This document shows, piece by piece, positions 25,040 to 32,333 of a stretch of DNA of 60,026 nt. Position 1 is the first letter of the stretch, and each line of letters begins with the position of its first letter. The notes beneath the pieces were generated by a model, which searched no databases, was not told the DNA's origin, and worked only from the letters and a program-made list of their open reading frames with translations. The stretch spans positions 1 through 60,026 of the forward strand of contig CAMJUL010000012.1 of assembly GCA_946408995.1 (NCBI GenBank), given 5' to 3'. The translations under genes were made by a program, and so were the position numbers. Origin of the DNA: an uncultured Clostridia bacterium (lineage in GTDB: Bacteria > Bacillota > Clostridia > Christensenellales > Aristaeellaceae).

Positions 25040-26767
25040 TCAACGCTGGGAGACAGTGAACAGCGAATAGAAGTAACCCTTCTGGGCCATGAGATCATCA
25101 AAGGTCCCTTGTTCCGAAACCGCGCCGTTTTTCAGCGCAAACAGGCCGGTGCAGCGGCGGAGGATGTTTTCGTCCAGGTCGTGGGTGACGATCACGCGGG
25201 TGTAGCCGTCCAGCTTCAGGATGGCGTCCAGCACCTCAAAGGAGGTTTCCGCATCCAGGCTTGCCGTGGCCTCATCCACAAAAAGCACGGGAGTCTTGCG
25301 AAGCAGGGCACGGGCGATTGAAATGCGCTGGCGCTCGCCGCCGGAGAGACCGGAGCCGTTTTCGCCGCAGAGATAGTCCGCGCCCTTTTCCTCGATGAGC
25401 TTTTTCAGCCCAGACAAGCGCACGGCGCGGTCAATCTCCTCTTCCGGAAACTGGGAGAACATGGTGATGTTGTCGCGAATGGTGTTGTTGAATACAAACA
25501 CGTTCTGCTGAATGATAGACACCAGGTCATAGAGCGAGCCGGCGGATACGGTTTTGAGCTCTTTCCCGTCATAGAGGATCTCGCCCTGGTAGTTTTTCGA
25601 GGATGCCATCAAGAGGTTCAGGATCGTCGATTTGCCGCTGCCGGAGCCGCCCACCAGGGCGTAGCAGCCGCCGGCGCGCAGCTCCATGTCCACGCCGCGC
25701 AGCACAGGCTTTCCTTCTTCATAGGCAAACGCAAGATCCCTGACCGAGATCCCCTCGCTGAGCCGCGGGGCAATGTGTTCCCCCTGGTCGGAGACGTTCT
25801 TGCTGAGCGCCTCCGCCAGCTTATCAATCAGCGAGTAGGCAGACTTCTTACCGGCGTAGAACGTCGGGAAGACCTGAATCGGCGCAAGCACGTAGTTCAG
25901 AAGCTGCACAAAGACGATCGCCGTACCGGCGGTGATGCCGCCTTTGCCGGAAAGCGCCAGGGCTGCGGCCACAAAGAACACGCCGAACTGCAATACGCCG
26001 CCCGCGAGGCCGGAGGCATAGGAGACGTGGAGCTTGACCTTCTCCCGGTTTTGGACCGCGCCAGCAAGGCTGTTGTTGCTCTCGTCGTGGAGGGAAGAAA
26101 TACTTTTCTCCGCCTTGAAGCTTTTGATTACCGCGAAGCCCGAGAGCACGTCCTTGAGCATGCCGGTGTAGCGTTCTTTCCTGTCGGACACGTCCTTTTC
26201 AGCCACGGCCGCCTTGTTGCCGAGCACAACGGACACCATGATCGGCAATAGCGAGAAACCGATGGCGATCAGCGTCAGCAGCGGGCTGTACCACAGCATC
26301 AGTCCCAGCGCGCCGACAAAGGTGATGCCGACCTGGATCGTGTTTTGCAGCATTCTGACGTAGTCCTGCTCGATGGTGTTCGCGTCGTTGGACAGAGCGG
26401 ATAGGTAACGTGCGCTGTTCTCTCCGGAGAAGGCCTGAATGCCTTTTTCCATCAGCCGGTCAAAGGCGTATTTGCGGTATTGCTGCATCGCCCTGGCGCG
26501 GAAGGCGGAGAGGAAGGTCCGGTCCAGCACCCAGGCGATCAGCATCAGCGCAAAGCCGATGCCCGCGATGAACAGCAGCGCGCCGAAACGGATCGTGGTA
26601 TCGCCGGAGATCAGATCGGAGATTCCCTTGATCGTCCATGAGATCACGAGCTCCGACACCGCTGCGAGAAACGCCGCGAGCACGGTCATCACGAGATTGA
26701 ACTTGTTGTTCCGGAACAATTCTTTGACGAAGGGGCGCCGTAGCGCCTGGATTTCTTTCTTGCTCAT
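25040..26767 (-). CDS. ABC transporter, fused permease and ATP-binding protein
   Basis: A 575-residue exporter half-transporter. The N-terminal membrane domain (about 15-310) has six predicted helices. The ATPase domain has Walker A GGSGSGKST, the Q-loop in SIIQQNVFVF, the signature LSGGERQR, Walker B VLFVDEATASLD and the switch His in VTHD. No C39 peptidase domain. The likely form is a homodimer, because no second subunit is encoded nearby. It is cargo of the transposon, in an operon with the 56-residue membrane protein and the XRE-TPR regulator. The exported substrate is unknown. Confidence 0.88.
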   Translation of the reverse strand: MSKKEIQALRRPFVKELFRNNKFNLVMTVLAAFLAAVSELVISWTIKGISDLISGDTTIRFGALLFIAGIGFALMLIAWVLDRTFLSAFRARAMQQYRKYAFDRLMEKGIQAFSGENSARYLSALSNDANTIEQDYVRMLQNTIQVGITFVGALGLMLWYSPLLTLIAIGFSLLPIMVSVVLGNKAAVAEKDVSDRKERYTGMLKDVLSGFAVIKSFKAEKSISSLHDESNNSLAGAVQNREKVKLHVSYASGLAGGVLQFGVFFVAAALALSGKGGITAGTAIVFVQLLNYVLAPIQVFPTFYAGKKSAYSLIDKLAEALSKNVSDQGEHIAPRLSEGISVRDLAFAYEEGKPVLRGVDMELRAGGCYALVGGSGSGKSTILNLLMASSKNYQGEILYDGKELKTVSAGSLYDLVSIIQQNVFVFNNTIRDNITMFSQFPEEEIDRAVRLSGLKKLIEEKGADYLCGENGSGLSGGERQRISIARALLRKTPVLFVDEATASLDAETSFEVLDAILKLDGYTRVIVTHDLDENILRRCTGLFALKNGAVSEQGTFDDLMAQKGYFYSLFTVSQR

Positions 26768-26791
26768 CGGATATCCCTCCTGTCTTGTTCA

Positions 26792-26962
26792 TCAGTAGCG
26801 GATGATGTAGTACAGCACGTAGGCCCAGCTGAGCAGTCCGTGGAAAATGGCCCAGCCGATGGAGTGCCACGCGGTATAGCTGATGACCATGGCCAGGGCG
26901 CTGCCAAAGGTAATGCCGGATTTTACGGTTTTTTTCACAACAGTTTTCTTCTCGTCTTCCAT
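26792..26962 (-). CDS. Small membrane protein encoded with the ABC exporter
   Basis: A 56-residue protein: a charged start (MEDEKKTVVKKTVK), then one or two hydrophobic helices (about 17-54) with Trp and Tyr, ending in YYIIRY. The ATG at 26962 has GAAGGAG upstream. It is 24 bp before the exporter start. It could be a small partner or the exported substrate of the exporter; there is no leader motif, so this is open. Confidence 0.6.
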   Translation of the reverse strand: MEDEKKTVVKKTVKSGITFGSALAMVISYTAWHSIGWAIFHGLLSWAYVLYYIIRY

Positions 26963-27037
26963 GTGTGTATCTCCTTCTTCAAATTCTGTTATCATGGATG
27001 CGGAACGAGGGCGGATGAATGCAGCGTCGCAAGATGA

Positions 27038-28105
27038 TCAATCTTCGCTCACCGCGCTCCAAAGAGCGGTAAACTCCTCGTTCTCAAATTGGCTTACCGC
27101 GTTACGGACGCCGTCCATTGCCGTTGCCCCCAGGTCATCGTAGGCGCTGGCACCCTCAATGCGGCCCACAAAGCGGATGTCGCTTTCATCATAGCTGGGA
27201 GAGGCGTCAAAGAATGCGGCAAGCTCTTTGGCCTTTTTCAGGGTGTCGCGCGCCGCCTCCCCCTGCCCCGACAGGTGCTGTGACCCGGCCAGAGCGACGA
27301 GTAGCACAGCGCTGACTCTGTCGAAGTAGTTCGGCTTGCCCCCCTCCCGCAACCCCTACAGAAGACTGATCCCCCAGTGCAGAATCGCTTGGGCGGAAGC
27401 ATGATCACCATGGTTCAGGTATACGTTCACATAGCCGATGATCGTGGTAATCAGATCGGAGACGAGCTTCAAAAGAGCCTCCGACAGAAACGGTACCGCC
27501 TCCTCAATGTGGTCGCTTTGGGCCAAAATATGACCGATCCGGGGGCTGTATACCCCGTCTGCGTTATGGGTTTTCCAAAGCTCTATGGCCTTGTCCGTTT
27601 CGCCCAGCCCCAGATACGTTTGCGCGAGTCTCCCGTAGATTGTCTGCTCACTGATCTGCGGGTCTTCGTTCTGCGGCAGCAGCAGCCGGGATTGCTCCAG
27701 AAGCTCCAGCGCGCGGCGAAACAGGGCCTTGTCCCCGCTGTCAAAGCCAAAGGCGCGGTAAAGCGCGGCGCTCTCACTGACAATCTGAAAGGAGTGGGGA
27801 TACTTCTTGAGGGCCTTTTCCGCCTCCGCAAGCCCGTCCCAATCCTTGCTGCGGCGGTATTCCTGCAAGCGTTTCACCGTCGTCTCCAGACGGTTGTCCT
27901 TGACTTCATAGCCCAGCAGCACGTCCACAGAGGTATCGAAAAAATCTGCCATCTGGATGATTAGCTCCAGCTCCGGGGTGGACAGCTTCGCCTCCCACTT
28001 ATATACCGCGCCTGCCGTCACCCCCAAGGCCTCGGAAAGCTGCTCCTGGGTCAGAGACCGCTCCTTGCGGAATGCGCGGATGTTTTCCGCCAGCATCATC
28101 TTCAT
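27038..28105 (-). pseudogene. XRE-TPR regulator gene interrupted by in-frame TAG
   Basis: The frame 28105-27356 encodes an XRE helix-turn-helix (RSLTQEQLSEALGVTAGAVYKWE, cited as LTQEQLSEALGV) and helical TPR-like repeats up to ILHWGISLL, then TAG (27358-27356). The next codons stay in frame and continue for 104 codons with the usual C-terminal part of such proteins (FDRVSAVLLVALAGSQ...SYDESDIRF). So it is one gene of about 355 codons with a nonsense codon. The shorter product could still bind DNA. It heads the ABC cargo operon and probably regulates it. A TATAAT box lies at 28140-28135. Confidence 0.7.
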
Positions 28106-28248
28106 CTGCCCGCCTCCTTTGCGTTCTATAAATGATTATAAGCCACCAATGCAAGAAAGGGAACAGACTATTCGTATTAAAAAGATATAATATTTCCTAC
28201 TGTCAGTAAGAACTTTGCTTCTGCTTAAATGAGTCTCCAAACGACAAT

Positions 28249-28290
28249 AGCCGCTGGTATGATCTGTATGATCATACCAGCGGCTGTTTT
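28249..28290. terminator. Perfect 16-bp hairpin after tnpV
   Basis: AGCCGCTGGTATGATC (28249-28264) and its exact complement (28270-28285) with loop TGTAT; TTTT follows on the plus strand. It lies 6 bp beyond the tnpV stop and about 140 bp upstream of the XRE start, so it separates tnpV from the cargo. Confidence 0.65.
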
Positions 28291-28291
28291 G

Positions 28292-28669
28292 TTACAGGGT
28301 ATTGATGACTTCTTCCATGACGATCTCTTCGGCTCGGCTGCGAATATTGTTCATCCTGCCTACCCATTCCATGGGCTGTTCTGCCTTGAGCTGTTCCGTG
28401 ACGCCTTCTTGCTTAACCATCTGTGTTATCAAGCTTTCAAGCATCGCTGTCGCTCTTCCGTCTGCATAGGCAAGATGTCTGCCCATAGTTCCGTTTAGAA
28501 TGAGTCGCTGATAAAGGCTCGGATGCTGCTCCTTCAGGTATTCCCTGTGCATCCGTCCCCATTTTCCAATGGAGCGCTGATCAGTTTCCTCAATCGCCAG
28601 GTTCGGATAGTACATCCCGTCTTTGCCCAGGGTATAGGTGCCGCCAAGCTCTTCAAACAGAGATTTCAT
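28292..28669 (-). CDS. tnpV: Transposon-encoded protein TnpV
   Basis: A 125-residue protein of the TnpV family of Tn4451-like elements. The opening KSLFEELGGTYT and the middle GKWGRMHREYLKEQ and YQRLILNGT are typical. Function unknown; proposed to be a small regulatory or recombination-related protein. I chose the ATG at 28669 because GGAGG stands 9 bp upstream; the ATG at 28684 overlaps that site. It is the outermost gene at the right end, 66 bp from the inverted repeat. Confidence 0.82.
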   Translation of the reverse strand: MKSLFEELGGTYTLGKDGMYYPNLAIEETDQRSIGKWGRMHREYLKEQHPSLYQRLILNGTMGRHLAYADGRATAMLESLITQMVKQEGVTEQLKAEQPMEWVGRMNNIRSRAEEIVMEEVINTL

Positions 28670-28734
28670 TGTGTTTTCCTCCATAATTCAGTATTGACCA
28701 ATCCGGCACGCAGATGCCTTTTCTGAATTTCTGG

Positions 28735-28744
28735 CTAATACTGT
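28735..28744 (+). repeat. Right terminal inverted repeat
   Basis: CTAATACTGT, the exact complement of 18899-18908. It is 28 bp from the DUF368 stop codon. Confidence 0.65.
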
Positions 28745-28772
28745 TTTATGGAAGACCCCAGTTGAGGCGCCG

Positions 28773-29657
28773 TTATTTTGAAATCGTTTCCGCAGCGGGC
28801 TTTTCCATTTTGGCCAGGAAGTACGCTGCCGCGAAGCCCAACGCCAGGCAGAGCGCGCAGAAAAACCAGTTGAGCGGGGTGGCGATGGCAAAGCATTCCC
28901 GGTTCTGTATCAAAAGGGCCACGGGGCTGCCGATGACCAGACCGAAGATGGCGCTGAAGGTGAGAGCCGTATGCTTTTTCAGCAGAAAGTTCATCAGCTT
29001 CGCGATGGAAACGATGCCGATCAGCAGGCCGATCAGATAGGGCAGAAGCAGGATCAGCGCGGAAAGGTCTCCGCCCCGCAGCTGGTTCATGGCGTTGATG
29101 ACGGAATCGTAATAGCCCAGCAGCATCAGGATCATGGATCCGGAGACCCCGGGGATCACCATGGTCGCGGACGCGATGGCCCCCAGGGGGATCATCAGCA
29201 GGGCGGTGCCGAAGGACTTGTCCGCCTGGATGGGTTCGGGGCGGGTCAGCAGGGGCAGGACCACCACCAGGGTGAAGAACGCCGCGAACAGCGCAAGGCC
29301 GGGCAGACCGGCCTTTTTCAGATCCACCCGTTTCCAGATGGGGGGAAGGCCACCCAAAATGAGGCCGATAAAGGCGAAATTGGTGGGCAAACGGGTGAGG
29401 GGGATGGTGTCGCTGTCCGTGCCCAGCAGGAAGCCCACCAGGGCTGCGAAGGCAAACAGGCCTGTCAGAACCCCCAGCAGGATGGGCAGCAGGTCCGCAA
29501 GGCATTTTTTGAATTTTTTGAACAGGTTGTTGGCGTCGAAGATGATCCGGTCGTAGATGCCCATGGAAACGGCCATGGTTCCGCCGGAAACACCGGGAAT
29601 GATATTGGAGACGCCAAGGACGACTCCGCGAAGAAAATCAAGTATAAAGGAAAGCAT
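28773..29657 (-). CDS. DUF368 integral membrane protein
   Basis: A 294-residue polytopic membrane protein with about eight to nine helices. Two family motifs of the form SNIIPGVSGGTMAVSMG (about 16-32) and MVIPGVSGSMILMLLGYYD are an internal repeat. DUF368 proteins belong to the DedA/DUF368 area of membrane proteins; some have been linked to recycling of undecaprenyl phosphate, which may apply here. The start at 29657 has GGGAGGG upstream. It shares a transcript with the COG2426 gene, 56 bp away. Its terminator seems to have been split by the transposon. Confidence 0.88.
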   Translation of the reverse strand: MLSFILDFLRGVVLGVSNIIPGVSGGTMAVSMGIYDRIIFDANNLFKKFKKCLADLLPILLGVLTGLFAFAALVGFLLGTDSDTIPLTRLPTNFAFIGLILGGLPPIWKRVDLKKAGLPGLALFAAFFTLVVVLPLLTRPEPIQADKSFGTALLMIPLGAIASATMVIPGVSGSMILMLLGYYDSVINAMNQLRGGDLSALILLLPYLIGLLIGIVSIAKLMNFLLKKHTALTFSAIFGLVIGSPVALLIQNRECFAIATPLNWFFCALCLALGFAAAYFLAKMEKPAAETISK

Positions 29658-29713
29658 GGTTTTCCCTCCCATGGGCATAAGCCCGGTATCGTATACGAAC
29701 GTCTTCCGGTCCT

Positions 29714-30184
29714 TCAGCGTACCGCGCCGATGACCGCCATGCTGCCAAGCCCCATGATGACGGCGGCCAGCAGCACGCCCAGCATGACGGCGGTCACACT
29801 GGACTTGAAATCCATGTCCAGGATGCTGGCGGCCAAGGTGCCGGTCCAGGCGCCGGTCCCGGGCAGGGGAATGCCCACAAACAGCAAAAGCGCCAGGAAC
29901 ATGCCCTGCTTGGAGGCCTTGGAGGTCAGCTTTTCGCCAGCCTTGTGGCCTTTTTCCAGGCACCAGGTGAAGAACGGGCCGATGCCTTTTTTATCCGCGC
30001 CCCATTCCAGCACCTTCCGGGCAAAGAAGAAGATGACGGGCACCGGAAGCATGTTGCCGAGGATGCACAGGATATACGCGTGCAGGGTGGGGATGCCGTT
30101 GGCCAGTGCATAAGGCAGCGCGCCGCGAAGCTCGATCAGCGGAACCATAGAGATCAAAAACGAGATCACGTAATGCTTCAGCAT
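29714..30184 (-). CDS. Small multidrug export family protein (COG2426)
   Basis: A 156-residue membrane protein with four or five helices. The pattern VPLIELRGALPYALANG (about 15-31) and LPVPVIFFFARK, then VGIPLPGTGAWTG, are the COG2426 signature (PF06695). The family name stems from annotation; transport of drugs is not well proven, and its motifs resemble DedA-type proteins. Linked to the DUF368 gene, which suggests a shared task in the membrane. It is first in the operon behind a TATAAT box. Confidence 0.85.
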   Translation of the reverse strand: MLKHYVISFLISMVPLIELRGALPYALANGIPTLHAYILCILGNMLPVPVIFFFARKVLEWGADKKGIGPFFTWCLEKGHKAGEKLTSKASKQGMFLALLLFVGIPLPGTGAWTGTLAASILDMDFKSSVTAVMLGVLLAAVIMGLGSMAVIGAVR

Positions 30185-30231
30185 AAAACCTTCCTTTACG
30201 GGCCGTCAGTGCAAAAAATGAAACAAACCGC

Positions 30232-30260
30232 ATTATACCATACATCAGGGTGAAATCAAA
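30232..30260 (-). promoter_or_regulatory. Promoter of the COG2426-DUF368 operon
   Basis: On the minus strand TTTGAT (30260-30255), a 17-bp spacer and a perfect TATAAT (30237-30232). Confidence 0.6.
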
Positions 30261-30368
30261 GGAATTTTTCCCCGGCTATTGAAACGCGCGCGGGGTGTGT
30301 GATAACATAAAGAAAAAACATGTCGGAAACGGTCGTGCGTTTTCCGGCTTAAGCAGGGAGGATTGGAT

Positions 30369-31592
30369 ATGGGCAAGAACGCAATCGTAGGACAAAGCGG
30401 CGGTCCCACCTCGGTTATCAACGCGAGCCTGGCGGGAGTGGTGGAAGCCTGCATGTCCCGCACGGACGGGAAGGTCTATGGCATGGCGCACGGCATTGAG
30501 GGGCTTTTGCAGGGGAAGGTCCTTGACCTGTCCGAGACGCTGAAAACCTCCCTGGAAATCGAGTTTCTCAAGCGTACGCCCTCTTCCTATCTGGGCAGCT
30601 GCCGGTATAAGCTGCCGGCCCCGGAGGACGATGAAGCGGTGTATGAAAAGCTGTTCGAGCTCCTGAAAAAGCTGGACATCGGCTGGTTTTTCTATATTGG
30701 CGGCAATGACAGCATGGATACCATCGGGAAGCTGGCCCGCTACGGCGCGCAGGTGGGCAGCGAGATCCGGTTCATGGGGGTGCCCAAGACCATAGACAAC
30801 GACCTGATGTGCACGGACCATACCCCGGGCTACGGCTCGGCCGCCAAGTACATCGGCACCGTTATGAAGGAAGTGATCCGGGACGCAACCGTTTACGGCA
30901 CCAATTATGTGACCATCGTGGAGATCATGGGGCGCAACGCCGGGTGGCTTACGGCCGCGGCGGCCCTCGCCCGGGGGGACGACTGTGAGGGCGTGGACAT
31001 GATCTGCCTGCCGGAGGTGCCCTTCCATGTGGACCGGTTCCTGGCAAAGGTGGAGGCCATGCAGAAAATGCGCAAATCCGTGGTCATCGCTGTCAGCGAG
31101 GGCGTTAAGCTGGAGGACGGGCGGTACGTGTGCGAATTGTCCGACGACGCGCGCTTTGTGGACGCTTTCGGCCATAAGAATCTGACGGGAACGGCCCGCT
31201 ACCTGTGCAACCAGGTGGCGGCCCATCTGGATACCAAGACCCGCTCGGTGGAACTGTCCCTTCTGCAGCGCTGCGCGGGACACCTGACCAGCCGTACGGA
31301 CATTACCGAGGCCTATCAGGTGGGCGGCGCGGCGGCCAAGGCGGCCTTTGAGGGCGTTACGGGCAAAATGGTGGCCCTCAAGCGCCTGTCCAACGAGCCC
31401 TACCAGGTGACGACGGAGCTGGTGGACATTGACAAGGTGGCCAATTACGAAAAGAAAGTGCCCCTGGAGTGGGTGAACGCGAACTTTACGGACATGCTGC
31501 ATCCCTTCCTGCAGTATGCGCGCCCGCTGATCCAGGCGGAGCTGACGCCGATGTACATTGCGGGACTGCCGAGACACATCATAACTTGCTGA
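30369..31592 (+). CDS. 6-phosphofructokinase, probably PPi-dependent
   Basis: A 407-residue glycolytic enzyme that phosphorylates fructose 6-phosphate. The nucleotide or PPi site has GQSGGPTSVIN at the N-terminus. GGNDSMDT has Asp where ATP-dependent enzymes have Gly, and PKTIDNDL supplies the catalytic Asp; both fit the PPi-dependent group. MGRNAGW binds the sugar phosphate. The ATG at 30369 follows GGGAGG. The last residues after GLPRH (IITC) coincide with the start of repeat array 1, so the original C-terminus may have been altered. A TTGAAA/GATAAC promoter at about 30279-30306 is plausible. Confidence 0.88.
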   Translation: MGKNAIVGQSGGPTSVINASLAGVVEACMSRTDGKVYGMAHGIEGLLQGKVLDLSETLKTSLEIEFLKRTPSSYLGSCRYKLPAPEDDEAVYEKLFELLKKLDIGWFFYIGGNDSMDTIGKLARYGAQVGSEIRFMGVPKTIDNDLMCTDHTPGYGSAAKYIGTVMKEVIRDATVYGTNYVTIVEIMGRNAGWLTAAAALARGDDCEGVDMICLPEVPFHVDRFLAKVEAMQKMRKSVVIAVSEGVKLEDGRYVCELSDDARFVDAFGHKNLTGTARYLCNQVAAHLDTKTRSVELSLLQRCAGHLTSRTDITEAYQVGGAAAKAAFEGVTGKMVALKRLSNEPYQVTTELVDIDKVANYEKKVPLEWVNANFTDMLHPFLQYARPLIQAELTPMYIAGLPRHIITC

Positions 31593-31908
31593 GCGCTCCG
31601 CTGGCGCTCCGCTTTCGCGGGGGGGATTGCGATCCCCCCCACGGACCCCCCCGGGGTGACGGAGTTGGCGGGGACTGGGGAAGGGATACCCCTTCCCCAA
31701 GACCCTATCCCGCCGCCGGCGCCGGCTTCCTGCGTCCAGGCGACGCCGGCGGCCGGGTACGACCCCTTCACCAGTCCTGCGGGACTGGTTCAAGGGTCGT
31801 TCCGCTTTGGCGTACACGCCGCCAAAGCGGATTGCAGTAGGAGGGTGTGCCCCCTCCTACACCTCCCCTTGCTGTAAGGTGGGGGATTTTTCTTATTATG
31901 GCCGATTC
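31593..31908 (+). repeat. Module A, copy 1: chain of hairpins
   Basis: Perfect or near-perfect stems follow one another: GGGGGGAT/ATCCCCCC (about 31618-31638), GGGGAAGGG/CCCTTCCCC (31677-31698), GCCGCCGGCG/CGCCGGCGGC (31712-31753), ACCAGTCC/GGACTGGT (31770-31789), CCGCTTTGGCG/CGCCAAAGCGG (31802-31830) and GTAGGAGGG/CCCTCCTAC (31837-31860). Confidence 0.8.
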
Positions 31909-32019
31909 GCTCGCCCTGCCGGCAGCAAGGCTGCCGTCGGACGGGCATCGCGGCGCGGGGGGAGGGACGGAGAAGGACGGAGAGGGACGACGAGGAGCCT
32001 GTTCCTCCCTGTGGATAGA

Positions 32020-32333
32020 GCGCTTCGCTGGCGCTCCGCTTTCGCGGGGGGGATTGCGATCCCCCCACGGACCCCCCGGGGTGACGGAGTTGGCGGGGAC
32101 TGGGGAAGGGATACCCCTTCCCCAAGACCCTATCCCGCCGCCGGCGCCGGCTTCCTGCGTCCAGGCGACGCCGGCGGCCGGGTACGACCCCTTCACCAGT
32201 CCTGCGGGACTGGTTCAAGGGTCGTTCCGCTTTGGCGTACACGCCGCCAAAGCGGATTGCAGTAGGAGGGTGTGCCCCCTCCTACACCTCCCCTTGCTGT
32301 AAGGTGGGGGATTTTTCTTATTATGGCCGATTC
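32020..32333 (+). repeat. Module A, copy 2
   Basis: Nearly identical to 31593-31908, with small differences in the G and C runs near its start. It follows the short B copy directly. Confidence 0.85.

Larger units (their letters stand above)
18899..28744 (-). mobile_element. Tn4451-type mobilizable transposon (TnpX recombinase, MobA relaxase, ABC transporter cargo)
   Basis: About 9.85 kb of DNA with lower GC than its surroundings, bounded by the 10-bp inverted repeat ACAGTATTAG/CTAATACTGT. All genes are on the minus strand: tnpX large serine recombinase at the left, tnpW, a VLPT-domain protein, a MobA/MobL relaxase with candidate oriT, a DUF3847 protein, an interrupted sigma-like gene, the ABC exporter with a small membrane protein and an XRE-TPR regulator, and tnpV at the right. 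TnpX, TnpW, TnpV and a Mob protein are the set of the Tn4451/Tn4453 family. It would excise through TnpX and move with the help of a conjugative element. No antibiotic resistance gene is recognised. Confidence 0.85.

Noticed and set aside
25040-26767. C39-type bacteriocin exporter for the double-glycine peptide
   Set aside because: None of the three ABC exporter proteins in the window has an N-terminal peptidase domain.
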